A model generated the notes under the pieces. That model did not search any database. It saw only the letters and a program-made list of their open reading frames with translations, and was not told the DNA's origin. From Sphingomonas cannabina (lineage in GTDB: Bacteria; Pseudomonadota; Alphaproteobacteria; Sphingomonadales; Sphingomonadaceae): DNA of 64,000 nucleotides. Below, one piece after another: positions 9,275 through 19,451 of the stretch. The number at the start of each line of letters is the position of its first letter. Position 1 is the stretch's first letter. The translations under genes and the position numbers were made by a program. Location: contig NZ_CP090059.1 in the NCBI RefSeq assembly GCF_021391395.1, positions 310,001 through 374,000 on the forward strand. The letters run 5' to 3'.

Positions 9275-10474
9275 TTATGCCGCCTGCTTCACCTCGGCGA
9301 CGATCTTCTTGGCGGCGTCGCCCAGGTCGTTGGCCGGGACGATCGCGAGGCCCGAATTGGCGAGGATGGCCTTGCCTTCCTCGACGTTGGTGCCCTCGAG
9401 GCGCACGACCAGCGGCACCGACAGGTTCACCTCCTTGGCCGCCGCGACGATACCCTCGGCGATGATGTCGCAGCGCATGATGCCGCCGAAGATGTTGACG
9501 AGGATGCCCTTCACCGCCGGATCGCTGAGGATGATCTTGAACGCCGCGGTCACCTTCTCCTTCGACGCGCCGCCGCCGACGTCGAGGAAGTTGGCCGGGA
9601 ACATGCCGTTGAGCTTGATGATGTCCATCGTCGCCATGGCGAGCCCGGCGCCGTTGACCATGCAGCCGATGTCGCCGTCGAGCTTGATGTAGGCGAGGTC
9701 GTACTTCGACGCCTCGAGCTCCATCGGATCCTCCTCGGTCTCGTCGCGCAGCTCCATCAGGTCCTTGTGACGGAACGACGCGTTCGAATCGAAGCCGACC
9801 TTGGCGTCGAGCACCATCAGCTTGCCGTCGTCGGTGACCGCGAGCGGGTTGATCTCGATCTGCGAGGCGTCGGTGCCGAGGAACGCCTGATAGACCTTGC
9901 CGGCCAGGCTCTGCGCCTGCTTGGCGAGGTCGCCGGTCAGGCCGAGCGCCTTGGCGACCGCACGGCCGTGGTGGGGCATGAAGCCGGTCGCGGGATCGAC
10001 GTCGAAGGTGTGGATCTTCTCCGGCGTGTCATGCGCGACGGTCTCGATGTCCATGCCGCCCTCGGTCGAGACGACGAAGGCGACCCGGCCGGTGGCGCGG
10101 TCGACGAGCAGCGCCAGGTAGAATTCCTTGGCGATGTCGACGCCGTCGGTCACGTAGAGGCGGTTGACCTGCTTGCCGTGCTCGCCGGTCTGGATGGTGA
10201 CGAGGGTGTTGCCGAGCATCTCCGTCGCCGCGGTGCGGACCTCGTCCTCGGTCTTGGCGAGGCGGACGCCGCCCTTGGCCTCGGGCGGCAGCTCCTTGAA
10301 CTTGCCCTTGCCGCGGCCGCCGGCGTGGATCTGCGCCTTCACCACGTAGAGCGGCCCCGGCAGCTTCTTGGAGGCCGCGACCGCCTCCTCGACGCTCATC
10401 GCCGCATAGCCGGCGGGCACGGGCACGCCGAACTTCGCGAGCAGTTCCTTGGCCTGATATTCGTGGATGTTCAC
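9275..10474 (-). CDS. sucC: Succinyl-CoA synthetase (ADP-forming) beta subunit
   Basis: 399 aa, full length. It forms the TCA-cycle enzyme with SucD, converting succinyl-CoA to succinate with nucleotide phosphorylation. An ATP-grasp domain starts [18 protein letters not shown] and includes [18 protein letters not shown]. The C-terminal CoA-ligase-like domain includes [13 protein letters not shown] and [18 protein letters not shown]. SucD is not adjacent, unlike the sucCD pair of many bacteria. Downstream on the same strand is etfBA. Confidence 0.96.
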   Translation of the reverse strand: MNIHEYQAKELLAKFGVPVPAGYAAMSVEEAVAASKKLPGPLYVVKAQIHAGGRGKGKFKELPPEAKGGVRLAKTEDEVRTAATEMLGNTLVTIQTGEHGKQVNRLYVTDGVDIAKEFYLALLVDRATGRVAFVVSTEGGMDIETVAHDTPEKIHTFDVDPATGFMPHHGRAVAKALGLTGDLAKQAQSLAGKVYQAFLGTDASQIEINPLAVTDDGKLMVLDAKVGFDSNASFRHKDLMELRDETEEDPMELEASKYDLAYIKLDGDIGCMVNGAGLAMATMDIIKLNGMFPANFLDVGGGASKEKVTAAFKIILSDPAVKGILVNIFGGIMRCDIIAEGIVAAAKEVNLSVPLVVRLEGTNVEEGKAILANSGLAIVPANDLGDAAKKIVAEVKQAA

Positions 10475-10627
10475 GGGACGCCTCTTTTAGAAGATCGGGA
10501 ATCTCGATGGCCTTAAGCACAGCGCGGCGGGCGAATCCACCCTGCCCCTCCTGCGGGCGGGCGAAAGAGGCGCTATACCGGTACCGTGAACCTGCTGGCG
10601 GCGCGCACATGCCGGAGGAGGAGTGCA

Positions 10628-11017
10628 ATGAAGGCTCTCGACTGGCTCGGACGAGTCGCGCTGCTGGTGCTGAGCGTGCTGGCGACATTGTCGCTGGTCG
10701 GATCATTGGCTTCGGTCTCCGGCGGCAGGCTCGGCGACGCCGTGCCGGGGCGAGTCGGCGCGCCGATGCCCGTTGTGGAGGAGGCATCCAGACCTGCTCC
10801 GCTCGAAACCGGAGGGGCGTCCGGCGTGCCGGACCTCGTCGACGGCACCGCACCCACCGGCACCGTCGCGGCGGAACGACCGCGCGCGGAGGATGAGATC
10901 GCGCGGTGGCTGAAGGCGCTGACCTATGCCGTGCTCGCGCTGGCCGGCTTCGCGGCGGCCGGGCTCCTGGCGCTGCTGCGGATCACCGCGCACCTCGCGC
11001 GGATTGCGGATCGATAG
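10628..11017 (+). CDS. Small two-helix membrane protein, unknown function
   Basis: 129 aa from an ATG preceded by a strong GGAGGAGGAG site. A transmembrane helix near the N-terminus (VALLVLSVLATLSLVGSLA) is followed by a Gly/Pro-rich stretch of about 60 residues and a second helix near the C-terminus (TYAVLALAGFAAAGLLALL). No family recognised. The linker probably lies on the periplasmic side if the N-terminus is inside. Divergent from sucC, convergent with merR. The good ribosome site and two clean helices make it a likely real gene. Confidence 0.55.
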   Translation: MKALDWLGRVALLVLSVLATLSLVGSLASVSGGRLGDAVPGRVGAPMPVVEEASRPAPLETGGASGVPDLVDGTAPTGTVAAERPRAEDEIARWLKALTYAVLALAGFAAAGLLALLRITAHLARIADR

Positions 11018-11038
11018 GGCTCGTCAGAGCGTCCCGCC

Positions 11039-11374
11039 CTACCGCCGATCTTCCTCCAGCGCCGCCGCGAGATCGGCACGGATCGCCCGCGCCGCGTCGC
11101 GCGTGCTGCGCGCGCCCTTGGCCGGCGACTCGCTCGCGAGCAGCTTCTGGACGCCGCGGATCGTATATCCCTCATGGTCGAGCAGATGCTGGATGCGGCG
11201 GACCAGCGTCACGTCCTCGGGCCGATAATAGCGCCGGCGGCCGGCGCGCTGCAGCGGCTTCAATTGCGGAAAGCGCGTTTCCCAGTAGCGCAGGATATGC
11301 TGCGCGATCCCCGTCTCGCGCGACAGCTCGCCGATGGTTCGGAAGGCTCCGGCCGCCTTGTCCGGCGCGGCCAT
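11039..11374 (-). CDS. MerR-family transcriptional regulator
   Basis: 111 aa. An N-terminal MerR helix-turn-helix (FRTIGELSRETGIAQHILRYWETRF) continues with LQRAGRRRYYRPEDVTLVRRIQHLL and a short dimerisation helix. There is no effector-binding domain and no metal-binding cysteine, as in short MerR proteins next to ihfA in alphaproteobacteria. ATG at 11374 chosen because the longer open frame runs back into ihfA. It follows ihfA by 8 nt, so it is the last gene of the rpmF-plsX-fabH-ihfA operon. Target unknown. Confidence 0.85.
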   Translation of the reverse strand: MAAPDKAAGAFRTIGELSRETGIAQHILRYWETRFPQLKPLQRAGRRRYYRPEDVTLVRRIQHLLDHEGYTIRGVQKLLASESPAKGARSTRDAARAIRADLAAALEEDRR

Positions 11375-11382
11375 GGCCTGGG

Positions 11383-11682
11383 TCAGCCGGCCTCGACGAT
11401 GCGGTCGCGCATCATCTGGCTGGCGCGGAAGGTGAGCACGCGGCGCGGGGCGATCGGCACCTCGACGCCGGTCTTGGGATTGCGGCCGATCCGCTCGCCC
11501 TTGTCGCGAAGGATGAAGCTGCCGAAGCCGGAGATCTTGACGTTCTCGCCCCGCGACAGCGCCTCGCACATATGGCCGAGGATCTGTTCGACCAGCTTGG
11601 ACGAATCGGCCCGCGACAGCCCCACCTCATGGTGCAGCGCTTCGGCAAGATCGGCCCGAGTCAGCGTTCCGGACATGTCCAT
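11383..11682 (-). CDS. ihfA: Integration host factor, alpha subunit
   Basis: 99 aa, the normal length. With IhfB it makes a DNA-bending heterodimer used in replication initiation, recombination and promoter architecture. [43 protein letters not shown] (with the intercalating proline arm) and [15 protein letters not shown] are all family signatures. The ATG at 11682 has AGGGGAA about 10 nt upstream; MSG two codons later is an alternative. Upstream, a gap of about 215 bp to fabH carries a hairpin and a repeat element, so it may have its own promoter. Confidence 0.95.
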   Translation of the reverse strand: MDMSGTLTRADLAEALHHEVGLSRADSSKLVEQILGHMCEALSRGENVKISGFGSFILRDKGERIGRNPKTGVEVPIAPRRVLTFRASQMMRDRIVEAG

Positions 11683-11803
11683 GCGGCGTAATTCCCCTGC
11701 CAAGCCAAGCAGCAACGTCGAGACGCTATCATAGCGCGACGAGTCGCGCAAAGCCGAGGGCCGTTACGCCCTCGTCACGAGTCCCGAAGTCGGACAGCCT
11801 TGT

Positions 11804-11825
11804 TCGTTTCAGCGAGCTGAAACGA
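11804..11825. repeat. Short perfect palindrome GTTTCAGC/GCTGAAAC
   Basis: TCGTTTCAGC-GA-GCTGAAACGA, a perfect 10-bp stem. It ends 2 nt before the 80-bp-family element at 11828. A very similar palindrome flanks the second copy of that element on its other side, at 14398-14420. Confidence 0.75.
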
Positions 11826-11827
11826 GT

Positions 11828-11893
11828 GCGGCACCTGGCCACCCATAAGATACTGCCGTTGGGTGGCCGGGTGGGGGAGCGGGCCGGTGCCGC
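11828..11893. repeat. 80-bp-family hairpin element, copy 1 (arm deleted)
   Basis: 66 nt. The right arm, from GGGTGGCCGG to GGTGCCGC, and the loop CATAAGATACTGCCGTT match copies 2 and 3 (14315, 34117). The left arm lacks 16 nt, going directly from GGCAC to the GGCCACCC segment. It lies between fabH and ihfA. Confidence 0.85.
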
Positions 11894-11899
11894 TCAACA

Positions 11900-12880
11900 T
11901 CAATAACGCACGACCGCCGCGCCCCAGGTGAATCCGCCGCCCATCGCCTCGAGCACGAGGAGGTCGCCGCGCTTGATCCGGCCGTCGCGGACCGCCGTGT
12001 CGAGCGCGAGCGGCACCGAGGCGGCGGAGGTGTTGGCGTGCTCGTCGACCGTCACCACCACCTTCTCGGGCGCGAGGCCGAGCTTGCGCGCGGTCGCGTC
12101 GAGGATGCGGGCATTGGCCTGATGCGGGACGACCCAGTCGACGTCGGCGCTCGTCAGCCCCGCTGCCGAGAGCGATTCGTTCATCACCGCGGCGAGGTTG
12201 ACCACCGCGTGGCGGAACACCTCGCGGCCCTTCATGCGGAGCTTGCCGACCGTGCCGGTGGTCGAGGGGCCGCCGTCGACGTAGAGCAGCTCGTTGTGGC
12301 GCCCGTCAGCGTGGAGCCGGGTCGCGAGCACGCCACGCTCCGAGCCCTCCTCCGCCGCCAGCACGATCGCGCCGGCGCCGTCGCCGAACAGCACGCAGGT
12401 CGCGCGATCCTCCCAGTCGAGGATGCGGCTGAAGGTCTCCGCACCGATCACCAGCGCCCTGGAATGCGCGCCGGCACGGATCATCGAATCGGCGACCTGG
12501 AGCGCGTAGAGGAAGCCCGAGCACACCGCGGCGACGTCGAACGCGACGCAATCGTCGATGCCGAGCGCGGCCTGCACCTTGGTCGCCGAGGCGGGGAAGG
12601 TCTGGTCAGGGGTGGCGGTCGCCAGCACGATGAGGTCGATGTCCTGCGCCGCTATGCCCGCCGCGGCGAGCGCTGCCTTGGCCGCGTCGGTGGCGAGGGT
12701 CGCGGTGGTCTCGTTCGGTCCGGCGATATGGCGGAAGCGGATGCCGGTGCGCTCGACGATCCATTCGTCGGAGGTGTCGACCTGCTGCGCGAGTTCGTCG
12801 TTCGACACGCGCCGCGGCGGCAGCGCCGATCCGGTACCGAGAATCACCGAACGCCGTTGGGTCACGCTGGCATTGCTCAC
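11900..12880 (-). CDS. fabH: 3-oxoacyl-[ACP] synthase III
   Basis: 326 aa condensing enzyme that starts type II fatty acid synthesis by joining acetyl-CoA with malonyl-ACP. The catalytic triad is visible: C120 in AAVCSGF, H253 in VPHQAN and N283 in HANTS. GTG at 12880 is chosen because it overlaps the plsX stop as GTGA; a second GTG five codons in is an alternative. The order rpmF-plsX-fabH-ihfA is conserved in alphaproteobacteria and links lipid synthesis to translation. Confidence 0.96.
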   Translation of the reverse strand: MSNASVTQRRSVILGTGSALPPRRVSNDELAQQVDTSDEWIVERTGIRFRHIAGPNETTATLATDAAKAALAAAGIAAQDIDLIVLATATPDQTFPASATKVQAALGIDDCVAFDVAAVCSGFLYALQVADSMIRAGAHSRALVIGAETFSRILDWEDRATCVLFGDGAGAIVLAAEEGSERGVLATRLHADGRHNELLYVDGGPSTTGTVGKLRMKGREVFRHAVVNLAAVMNESLSAAGLTSADVDWVVPHQANARILDATARKLGLAPEKVVVTVDEHANTSAASVPLALDTAVRDGRIKRGDLLVLEAMGGGFTWGAAVVRY

Positions 12881-13917
12881 GCTGCTTGGGCCTCGAAGTT
12901 GCCGAGATCCTCGGTGATGCGGCGGGTGAGGTCGTCGCGCACCATCTTGGCGGCGACCTCGATCGCATGGGCGACGCCGACCTCGTTGGCGCTGCCGTGG
13001 CTCTTCACCACCAGCCCGTTGAGGCCGAGGAAGACCGCGCCGTTGTGGTTGTTGGGATCGAGATGGTTGCGCAGGAGCTCGGTCGCCGGGCGCGAGATCA
13101 GGAAGCCGATCTTCGAGCGCGTCGAGCTCTGGAACGCACGGCGGAGCAGGTCGGCGACGAAGCGGGCGGTGCCCTCGGCGGTCTTGAGCGCGATGTTGCC
13201 TGAGAAGCCGTCGCACACGATCACGTCGACATTGCCGCGCGACAGCGAATTGCCCTCGATGAACCCCTCGAAGCGCAACGGCAGATGGTCGGCCGCGCGC
13301 AGCTGGGCGGCGGCGTCGCGGATGATGTCGGTGCCCTTCAGGTCCTCGGTGCCGATGTTGAGCAGCGCGACGCGCGGGCTTTCGAGGTCGAGGATGGTGC
13401 GCGCATAGGCGGCGCCCATCACCGCGAACTGAACGAGGTTGCGCGCGTCGCACTCGGTGTTGGCGCCGAGGTCGAGCATTACCGTGTCGGTCGCGCCGAG
13501 GCTCGGCAGCTGCGCGGCGAGGGCGGGGCGGTCGATGCCCGGCATGGTGCGCAGCGACAGCTTGGCCATCGCCATCAGCGCGCCGGTGTTGCCGGAGGAG
13601 ACGGCGGCGGCGGCGCGGCCCTGCTTCACCAGGTCGATCGCGACGCCCATCGATGTGGTCTTGGCACGGCGCAGCGCCGCGCTCGGCTTGGCGTCGGACG
13701 CGACCAGCTCGGGCGCGTGGACGATCTCCGACGCGGCGGTGAGGTTGGGGTGGGTCTTCAGCCCCTCGCGAATCGCCGGCTCGTCACCGACGAGGAGGAA
13801 GCGCATCCCGTCGAACTTGCGTCGCGCACGCGCGACGCCGGCGAGCATGACCGCCAGCCCCTCGTCGCCGCCCATCGCATCGACGGCGATCCGCGAACCG
13901 GGGGGCATTTCGGTCAA
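12877..13917 (-). CDS. plsX: Phosphate acyltransferase
   Basis: 346 aa. It makes acyl-phosphate from acyl-ACP for phosphatidic acid synthesis by PlsY/PlsC, acting at the inner face of the membrane. Family motifs: [11 protein letters not shown] near the N-terminus, [37 protein letters not shown] and [13 protein letters not shown] [13 protein letters not shown]. Stop overlaps fabH. rpmF ends 23 nt upstream, so the genes are co-transcribed. Confidence 0.95.
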   Translation of the reverse strand: MTEMPPGSRIAVDAMGGDEGLAVMLAGVARARRKFDGMRFLLVGDEPAIREGLKTHPNLTAASEIVHAPELVASDAKPSAALRRAKTTSMGVAIDLVKQGRAAAAVSSGNTGALMAMAKLSLRTMPGIDRPALAAQLPSLGATDTVMLDLGANTECDARNLVQFAVMGAAYARTILDLESPRVALLNIGTEDLKGTDIIRDAAAQLRAADHLPLRFEGFIEGNSLSRGNVDVIVCDGFSGNIALKTAEGTARFVADLLRRAFQSSTRSKIGFLISRPATELLRNHLDPNNHNGAVFLGLNGLVVKSHGSANEVGVAHAIEVAAKMVRDDLTRRITEDLGNFEAQAA

Positions 13918-13940
13918 GCTCTGCTCAATCGCTTTGAGGC

Positions 13941-14120
13941 TCAGCCCTCGACCGACACGATCTCACGGCCGTTGTAGTGGCCGCAAGCGGGGCAGAGATT
14001 GTGCGGACGCTTCAGCTCGCCGCAGTTCGGGCATTCCTGGAACGATTCGACGGCAAGGGCGTCGTGCGCGCGGCGCATGCCACGCCGCGAGGGCGAAGTC
14101 TTTCTCTTGGGGACGGCCAT
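13941..14120 (-). CDS. rpmF: 50S ribosomal protein L32
   Basis: 59 aa. It begins [20 protein letters not shown], the universal L32 start, followed by a zinc ribbon with CPNC and CPAC pairs and a C-terminus [12 protein letters not shown]. The ATG at 14120 has AGAAGG upstream. First gene of the rpmF-plsX-fabH operon; a TTGCAA-16-TATAGG promoter lies about 135 bp upstream. Confidence 0.96.
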   Translation of the reverse strand: MAVPKRKTSPSRRGMRRAHDALAVESFQECPNCGELKRPHNLCPACGHYNGREIVSVEG

Positions 14121-14255
14121 TTCGGCACCTTCTCAAAACGAATTCGAACGGTTCGGGGCCGCGATACGACCCGGGCGCGGGAAGGGCAAGCGGAGCCGAC
14201 GGCCGGCCGCTCGTCCAGGCCGGCATGTCCGGGCGGGTCGCGAAGCGAAGGCGCG

Positions 14256-14283
14256 CCTATAGCGATTTTCGCCGCAGTTGCAA
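14256..14283 (-). promoter_or_regulatory. Probable housekeeping promoter of the rpmF operon
   Basis: On the minus strand, TTGCAA (14283-14278), a 16-nt spacer and TATAGG (14261-14256), giving a start near 14249 and a leader of about 130 nt. TATAGG-type -10 boxes occur at strong alphaproteobacterial promoters. A similar TTGCGA-18-TATAGG lies upstream of the aspartate aminotransferase gene. Confidence 0.45.
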
Positions 14284-14314
14284 CCCGAGAGGCGGCGTGC
14301 GACGCTTTGGTGTC

Positions 14315-14396
14315 GCGGCACCGGCCCGCTCCCCCACCCGGCCACCCATAAGATACTGCCGTTGGGTGGCCGGGTGGGGGAGCGGGCCGGTGCCGC
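14315..14396. repeat. 80-bp perfect hairpin element, copy 2
   Basis: A near-perfect inverted repeat with arms of about 32 bp (GCGGCACCGGCCCGCTCCCC with its complement) and a loop ATAAGATACTGCCGTT. The core is identical to copy 3 at 34117. In the 315-bp gap between rpmF and the MAPEG gene. Confidence 0.9.
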
Positions 14397-14397
14397 C

Positions 14398-14420
14398 CTG
14401 TTTCAGCTCTGCTGAAACAG
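14398..14420. repeat. Short perfect palindrome GTTTCAGC/GCTGAAAC
   Basis: CTGTTTCAGC-TCT-GCTGAAACAG, starting 1 nt after the 80-bp element and 15 bp before the MAPEG start codon. Counterpart of the palindrome at 11804. Confidence 0.75.
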
Positions 14421-14435
14421 ATTAGGGGAATCTCT

Positions 14436-14870
14436 ATGCACGTCATCCTGCCCGTCGCGCTCGCAACCGCCGCCGCTGCGGCATTGATCAACCTGTGGAT
14501 CGGCGTGCGAGTCGGGCGGCTGCGGATGGCGGAGAAGGTGATGGTCGGCGACGGCGGCAATGAACGGCTGCTCGCGGGCATGCGCGCTCATGCCAATTTC
14601 GTCGAGTATGCGCCGTTCGTACTGATCCTGCTCGCGCTGGTCGAGCTGGCCGCCGGCACCTCGGCCTGGCTGTGGGCGGCGAGCATCGTCTTCATCGCCG
14701 GCCGGCTGCTGCATGTGTTCGGGATGGAGGGCTGGCGGCCGGGCCGGATGATCGGAATCGGTGCGACCTGGGCGGTGCTGCTGGGGCTCGCCGTCTATGC
14801 CGCCGTGCTGCCGTTCCGCAGCGCGCCGCCGGTGGACGCGACGCCGGTCGAAGTGGTGCCGTCGGCTTGA
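14436..14870 (+). CDS. MAPEG-family membrane protein (YecN-like)
   Basis: 144 aa integral membrane protein. It has about four hydrophobic helices (N-terminal LPVALATAAAAALINLWIGV, then FVLILLALVELAAG, WLWAASIVFIAGRLLHVFG and TWAVLLGLAVYAAVL). GNERLLAGMRAHANFVEYAPF is the bacterial MAPEG signature containing the conserved E-RAHAN segment. MAPEG proteins often bind glutathione or lipids; no substrate can be assigned here. Single gene; a shadow frame on the other strand is ignored. Confidence 0.85.
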   Translation: MHVILPVALATAAAAALINLWIGVRVGRLRMAEKVMVGDGGNERLLAGMRAHANFVEYAPFVLILLALVELAAGTSAWLWAASIVFIAGRLLHVFGMEGWRPGRMIGIGATWAVLLGLAVYAAVLPFRSAPPVDATPVEVVPSA

Positions 14871-14876
14871 CCTATC

Positions 14877-14984
14877 CGTCACCCCGGCCTTGTGCCGGGG
14901 TCCACCGGGCAGCACGTCCACCGCTCAAGCTCCTTGCTGCTGTACTTGCGGTGCAGTGGACCCCGGCACAGGGCCGGGGTGACG
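14877..14984. repeat. Paired CCGG hairpin element (family A)
   Basis: CGTCACCCCGGCcttgtGCCGGGGTCCACC at the left and GTGGACCCCGGCacagGGCCGGGG TGACG at the right. It lies between the convergent MAPEG and MBL genes, immediately after the MAPEG stop. Confidence 0.85.
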
Positions 14985-14998
14985 AGCGAGTAGGGGGG

Positions 14999-15655
14999 CT
15001 AGGCCAGCACCGCATCCCCGACGAACGGATTGCTCGCGCGCTCGCGGCCGATGGTGCTCGGCTGGCCGTGACCCGGGAGGAACACCGTGTCGTCTCCCAT
15101 CGGCCATAGCTTGGTGACGATCGAGTCGATCAGCGCCTGATGATCGCTCATCGGGAAATCCGTCCGCCCGATCGAGCCCTGGAACAGTACGTCGCCGACG
15201 ATCGCCAGCTTCGACGGCGGATGGTGGAAGACGACGTGGCCCGGCGTGTGGCCCGGCGTGAACCAGGTGTCGAGCGTGAGCTCGCCCACCGTCACCGTGT
15301 CGCCGTCGACCAGCCAGCGGTCGGGCTCGAACGGCGCGGTGGGCAGGCCCCATTGCCTGCCGTCGTCGGCGAGCCGGGCGATCCAGAAGCGATCGGCCTC
15401 GTGCGGCCCCTCGATCGGTACGCCGAGCTCCTCCGCCAGCGGGCCGGCCATGCCGCAATGATCGAGGTGGCCGTGGGTGACCAGTATCTTCTCGACCGTC
15501 ACGCCCGCCTGCTCGATCGCCGAGCGGATGCGCGGCAGGTCGCCGCCAGGATCGACCACCGCGGCGCGCTTCGTGGCCGTGCACCAGAACAAGGTGCAGT
15601 TCTGCTGGAGCGGCGTGACCGGGATGATGGTGGCGCGGAGCGGCGGTTCGCTCAT
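14999..15655 (-). CDS. MBL-fold metallo-hydrolase (glyoxalase II-like)
   Basis: 218 aa. The HxHxDH metal motif is THGHLDHCG, followed by later ligands in TPGHTPGHVVF, IVGDVLF and LPGHGQPS. It resembles YcbL-type hydroxyacylglutathione hydrolase-like proteins, which are shorter than classical GloB. The ATG overlaps the S9 peptidase stop (ATGA). Substrate unproven; a thioester such as S-lactoylglutathione is a fair guess. Confidence 0.85.
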   Translation of the reverse strand: MSEPPLRATIIPVTPLQQNCTLFWCTATKRAAVVDPGGDLPRIRSAIEQAGVTVEKILVTHGHLDHCGMAGPLAEELGVPIEGPHEADRFWIARLADDGRQWGLPTAPFEPDRWLVDGDTVTVGELTLDTWFTPGHTPGHVVFHHPPSKLAIVGDVLFQGSIGRTDFPMSDHQALIDSIVTKLWPMGDDTVFLPGHGQPSTIGRERASNPFVGDAVLA

Positions 15656-17562
15656 TTCGGCATGTCTCCGAGCAGGGTCTGCCGCCAGAACATCAGGCCG
15701 GCGAGATAGGCGAAGTCGCGGTTCGCCTTCTTGGCATAGCCATGGCCCTCGTCCGCCGCCAGCAGGTGCCACACCTGCCCGCCGTTCGCGCGCACCGCCT
15801 TGACGATCTGCTCGGCCTCCGAAGCCGGCACGCGCGGGTCGTTGGCCCCCGTCACCACCATCAGCGGGATCCGGAGCTCGTTCACGCGGGTGAGCGGGGA
15901 GATCTCGACCAGCTTCGCGCGCTGCTTCGGGTCACGCTCGTCGCCATATTCGACGCGGCGCAGGTCGCGACGGTATGACTGGGTGTTCTCGAGGAAGGTC
16001 ACGAAGTTGGAAATGGCGACGACGCAGTTCGCGCCCTTGAGCCGCGCGCCGTAGCGGATCGCGGTCGCATAGCACATATAGCCGCCGTAGCTGCCGCCGG
16101 TGACGGCGATGCGGCCCGCATCGATCGCGGGGTCGGCGGCAAGGCGGTCGAGGAAGGCGCCGATGTCCTTCACCGAATCCTCGCGCTTGAACGGGCCGTT
16201 GTCGAGGCCGACGAAGCGCTTGCCGAAGCCGGTCGAGCCGCGCACGTTGGGATAGAAGACGGCGATGCCGAGCTCGTTGATGAGATAGTTGGTGGTGCCG
16301 TAATAGTCCGGCCGCTCCTGCCCCTCGGGCCCGCCGTGGATGTTGACGATCAGCGGGCGCTTGCCAGGGAACCTGGCGGGATCGGGCCGGAGCAGGAAGC
16401 CGGAGACCTCCTCGCCGTCGAAGCTCCTGATCTTGACGAGCTCGGCGTCGGCATTGGCCTTGGGATCGAGGCCGCCGGTCTCGCTCTCGGTCCATTGAAC
16501 GACTGCCAGCGTCCTGGGATCGACCACGAAGGCGTCGCCCGGCACCTTGGGCCCGCTCAGCGTCAGCGCGACCGCGCCCCATGGGGCGATCTCCAGCCCG
16601 CTGGCGACGCCGGTGGGCAGCTTTACCTCGCGCGCCTGGCCGGTCTTGGGATCGAGCAGCTTCAGCCTGCTGAACCCGTCCTCGTTCACGAGATAGGCGA
16701 TGAAGCTGCCGTCCTCGGCAATCGCGAATTCCTCGACGTCCCATCTGGGTTCGGGCGCGACGGCGGCGAACTTGCCGCCCTTCAGCGTGCCGAGGCGCTG
16801 GAAATCCGATCCCTCGTCGCTCAGCACCCAGAGCGTGCCGTCGGGGGCGTAGTGCGCACCGCTGTAGGCGACCTTGGCCTGGAGGTCGGTGAGCGGCGTC
16901 AGCTTGCCGCCGGCGAGGTCGAGCTCGTAGAGGTCGCTCTTCTCGACCGAGATGTAGTTGGCGACGACGGCACGCCGCCCGTCGGGTGCGAAATCGAGGA
17001 TCGACCAGCCGCCGCCCTTCACCTGCGCAACGAGGCGATCGCTCTGGGGATCGCGCGGATCGACGACATAGAGGTCGCTGTCGGCGCCGTTGCGGCGGGT
17101 CGAGGAATAGCCGACCCATTTGCCGTCCTTGCTGAACGCGCCGAATTCGTTGCGGCTCTTGCCGTCGGTGATCAGGCCGAGGCGCCCGTCCTTCAGCGTG
17201 TAGAGCTGGAAGAACTCGTTGCCGCCGACGTCCTTCTGCACCACCAGTACGTCGCCGGCCTTGGAATAGTGCGCGCCGGCGATGCGGTCGGCCTCGAAGC
17301 TGATCTGGCGGCGCATCGCCAGCGGGGCGGCGACGCTGTGGAGCTGGGCGGTGTTGGCGAAGCGGGTCGAGATCAGCAGCGATTTGTCGATCGGGTTCCA
17401 GTCGACCACCGCCGCCGAACGGGCCTCGAGATAGGGCCGCGTCGCATCGGTCAGGCTCTCCGGAATCGGCGGCACGCCGTCGGCGGTGAGCGCGGCGGGC
17501 GGCGTCACCTGAGCGGCGGCCGGGGTGGCGGCGAGCAAGGCGATGGCGAACGTCAGGCGCAT
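15652..17562 (-). CDS. Secreted S9-family prolyl oligopeptidase-type peptidase
   Basis: 636 aa. A signal peptide (MRLTFAIALLAATPAAAQ) sends it to the periplasm. A beta-propeller of about 370 residues (repeated LYVVDPRD, LYELDLAGGKL, FSKDGKWVGYSS) precedes an alpha/beta-hydrolase domain with nucleophile GGSYGGYM, Asp in TGANDPR and His in DEGHGY. ATG at 17562 chosen for the signal peptide; the open frame extends further but without it. Acylaminoacyl- or dipeptidyl-peptidase activity is likely. Translationally coupled to the downstream metallo-hydrolase. Confidence 0.9.
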   Translation of the reverse strand: MRLTFAIALLAATPAAAQVTPPAALTADGVPPIPESLTDATRPYLEARSAAVVDWNPIDKSLLISTRFANTAQLHSVAAPLAMRRQISFEADRIAGAHYSKAGDVLVVQKDVGGNEFFQLYTLKDGRLGLITDGKSRNEFGAFSKDGKWVGYSSTRRNGADSDLYVVDPRDPQSDRLVAQVKGGGWSILDFAPDGRRAVVANYISVEKSDLYELDLAGGKLTPLTDLQAKVAYSGAHYAPDGTLWVLSDEGSDFQRLGTLKGGKFAAVAPEPRWDVEEFAIAEDGSFIAYLVNEDGFSRLKLLDPKTGQAREVKLPTGVASGLEIAPWGAVALTLSGPKVPGDAFVVDPRTLAVVQWTESETGGLDPKANADAELVKIRSFDGEEVSGFLLRPDPARFPGKRPLIVNIHGGPEGQERPDYYGTTNYLINELGIAVFYPNVRGSTGFGKRFVGLDNGPFKREDSVKDIGAFLDRLAADPAIDAGRIAVTGGSYGGYMCYATAIRYGARLKGANCVVAISNFVTFLENTQSYRRDLRRVEYGDERDPKQRAKLVEISPLTRVNELRIPLMVVTGANDPRVPASEAEQIVKAVRANGGQVWHLLAADEGHGYAKKANRDFAYLAGLMFWRQTLLGDMPK

Positions 17563-17665
17563 GGTGGTTCTTCCCCCTGTGATCGCCCAAAGGGTTAAGG
17601 CCAGTCCCCATGATCGGCAACGGCTTGCGGTGACGCGCGCGGAGGGGCATGTCCTCAGCAACATC

Positions 17666-19172
<1,507 letters not shown>

Positions 19173-19305
19173 AACCGCGATGAACAGGGCGGCCAGCGCC
19201 GGTTAAGCGCGCGGCGGCCACATTCGCCCATATTTCGACGCTTTTTCGCCCGCCCGCCTCTTCGGGTCAGCCGGCGTTCAGGCGTGGCAGTCAATGGAGC
19301 CTCCT

Positions 19306-19449
19306 ATGCGTACCCGTCTGAAGCCCCATTTCCTCCGCTATTTCGTCGGCGGGTTCGCGATCGGGGCGATCTGCGTGATCGGCAGCCAGGTCGCGCATGC
19401 CGAGGCGCAGCCGGCGTCCTCCGTACCTTTCGTCCAGACGGCGTACTGA
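19306..19449 (+). CDS. 47-aa secreted peptide upstream of msrA
   Basis: 47 codons with GGAG about 8 nt upstream. The first 30 residues look like a signal peptide (FVGGFAIGAICVIGSQVAHA), leaving a mature peptide of about 15-17 residues ending PFVQTAY. It ends 2 nt before the msrA ATG, so it may be co-translated. It could be a leader gene for msrA or a tiny secreted protein; no family is known to me. Confidence 0.5.
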   Translation: MRTRLKPHFLRYFVGGFAIGAICVIGSQVAHAEAQPASSVPFVQTAY

Positions 19450-19451
19450 CC

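Noticed and set aside
9140..10516. 458-codon open frame on the plus strand
   Set aside because: Antisense shadow of sucC, which has clear domain motifs.
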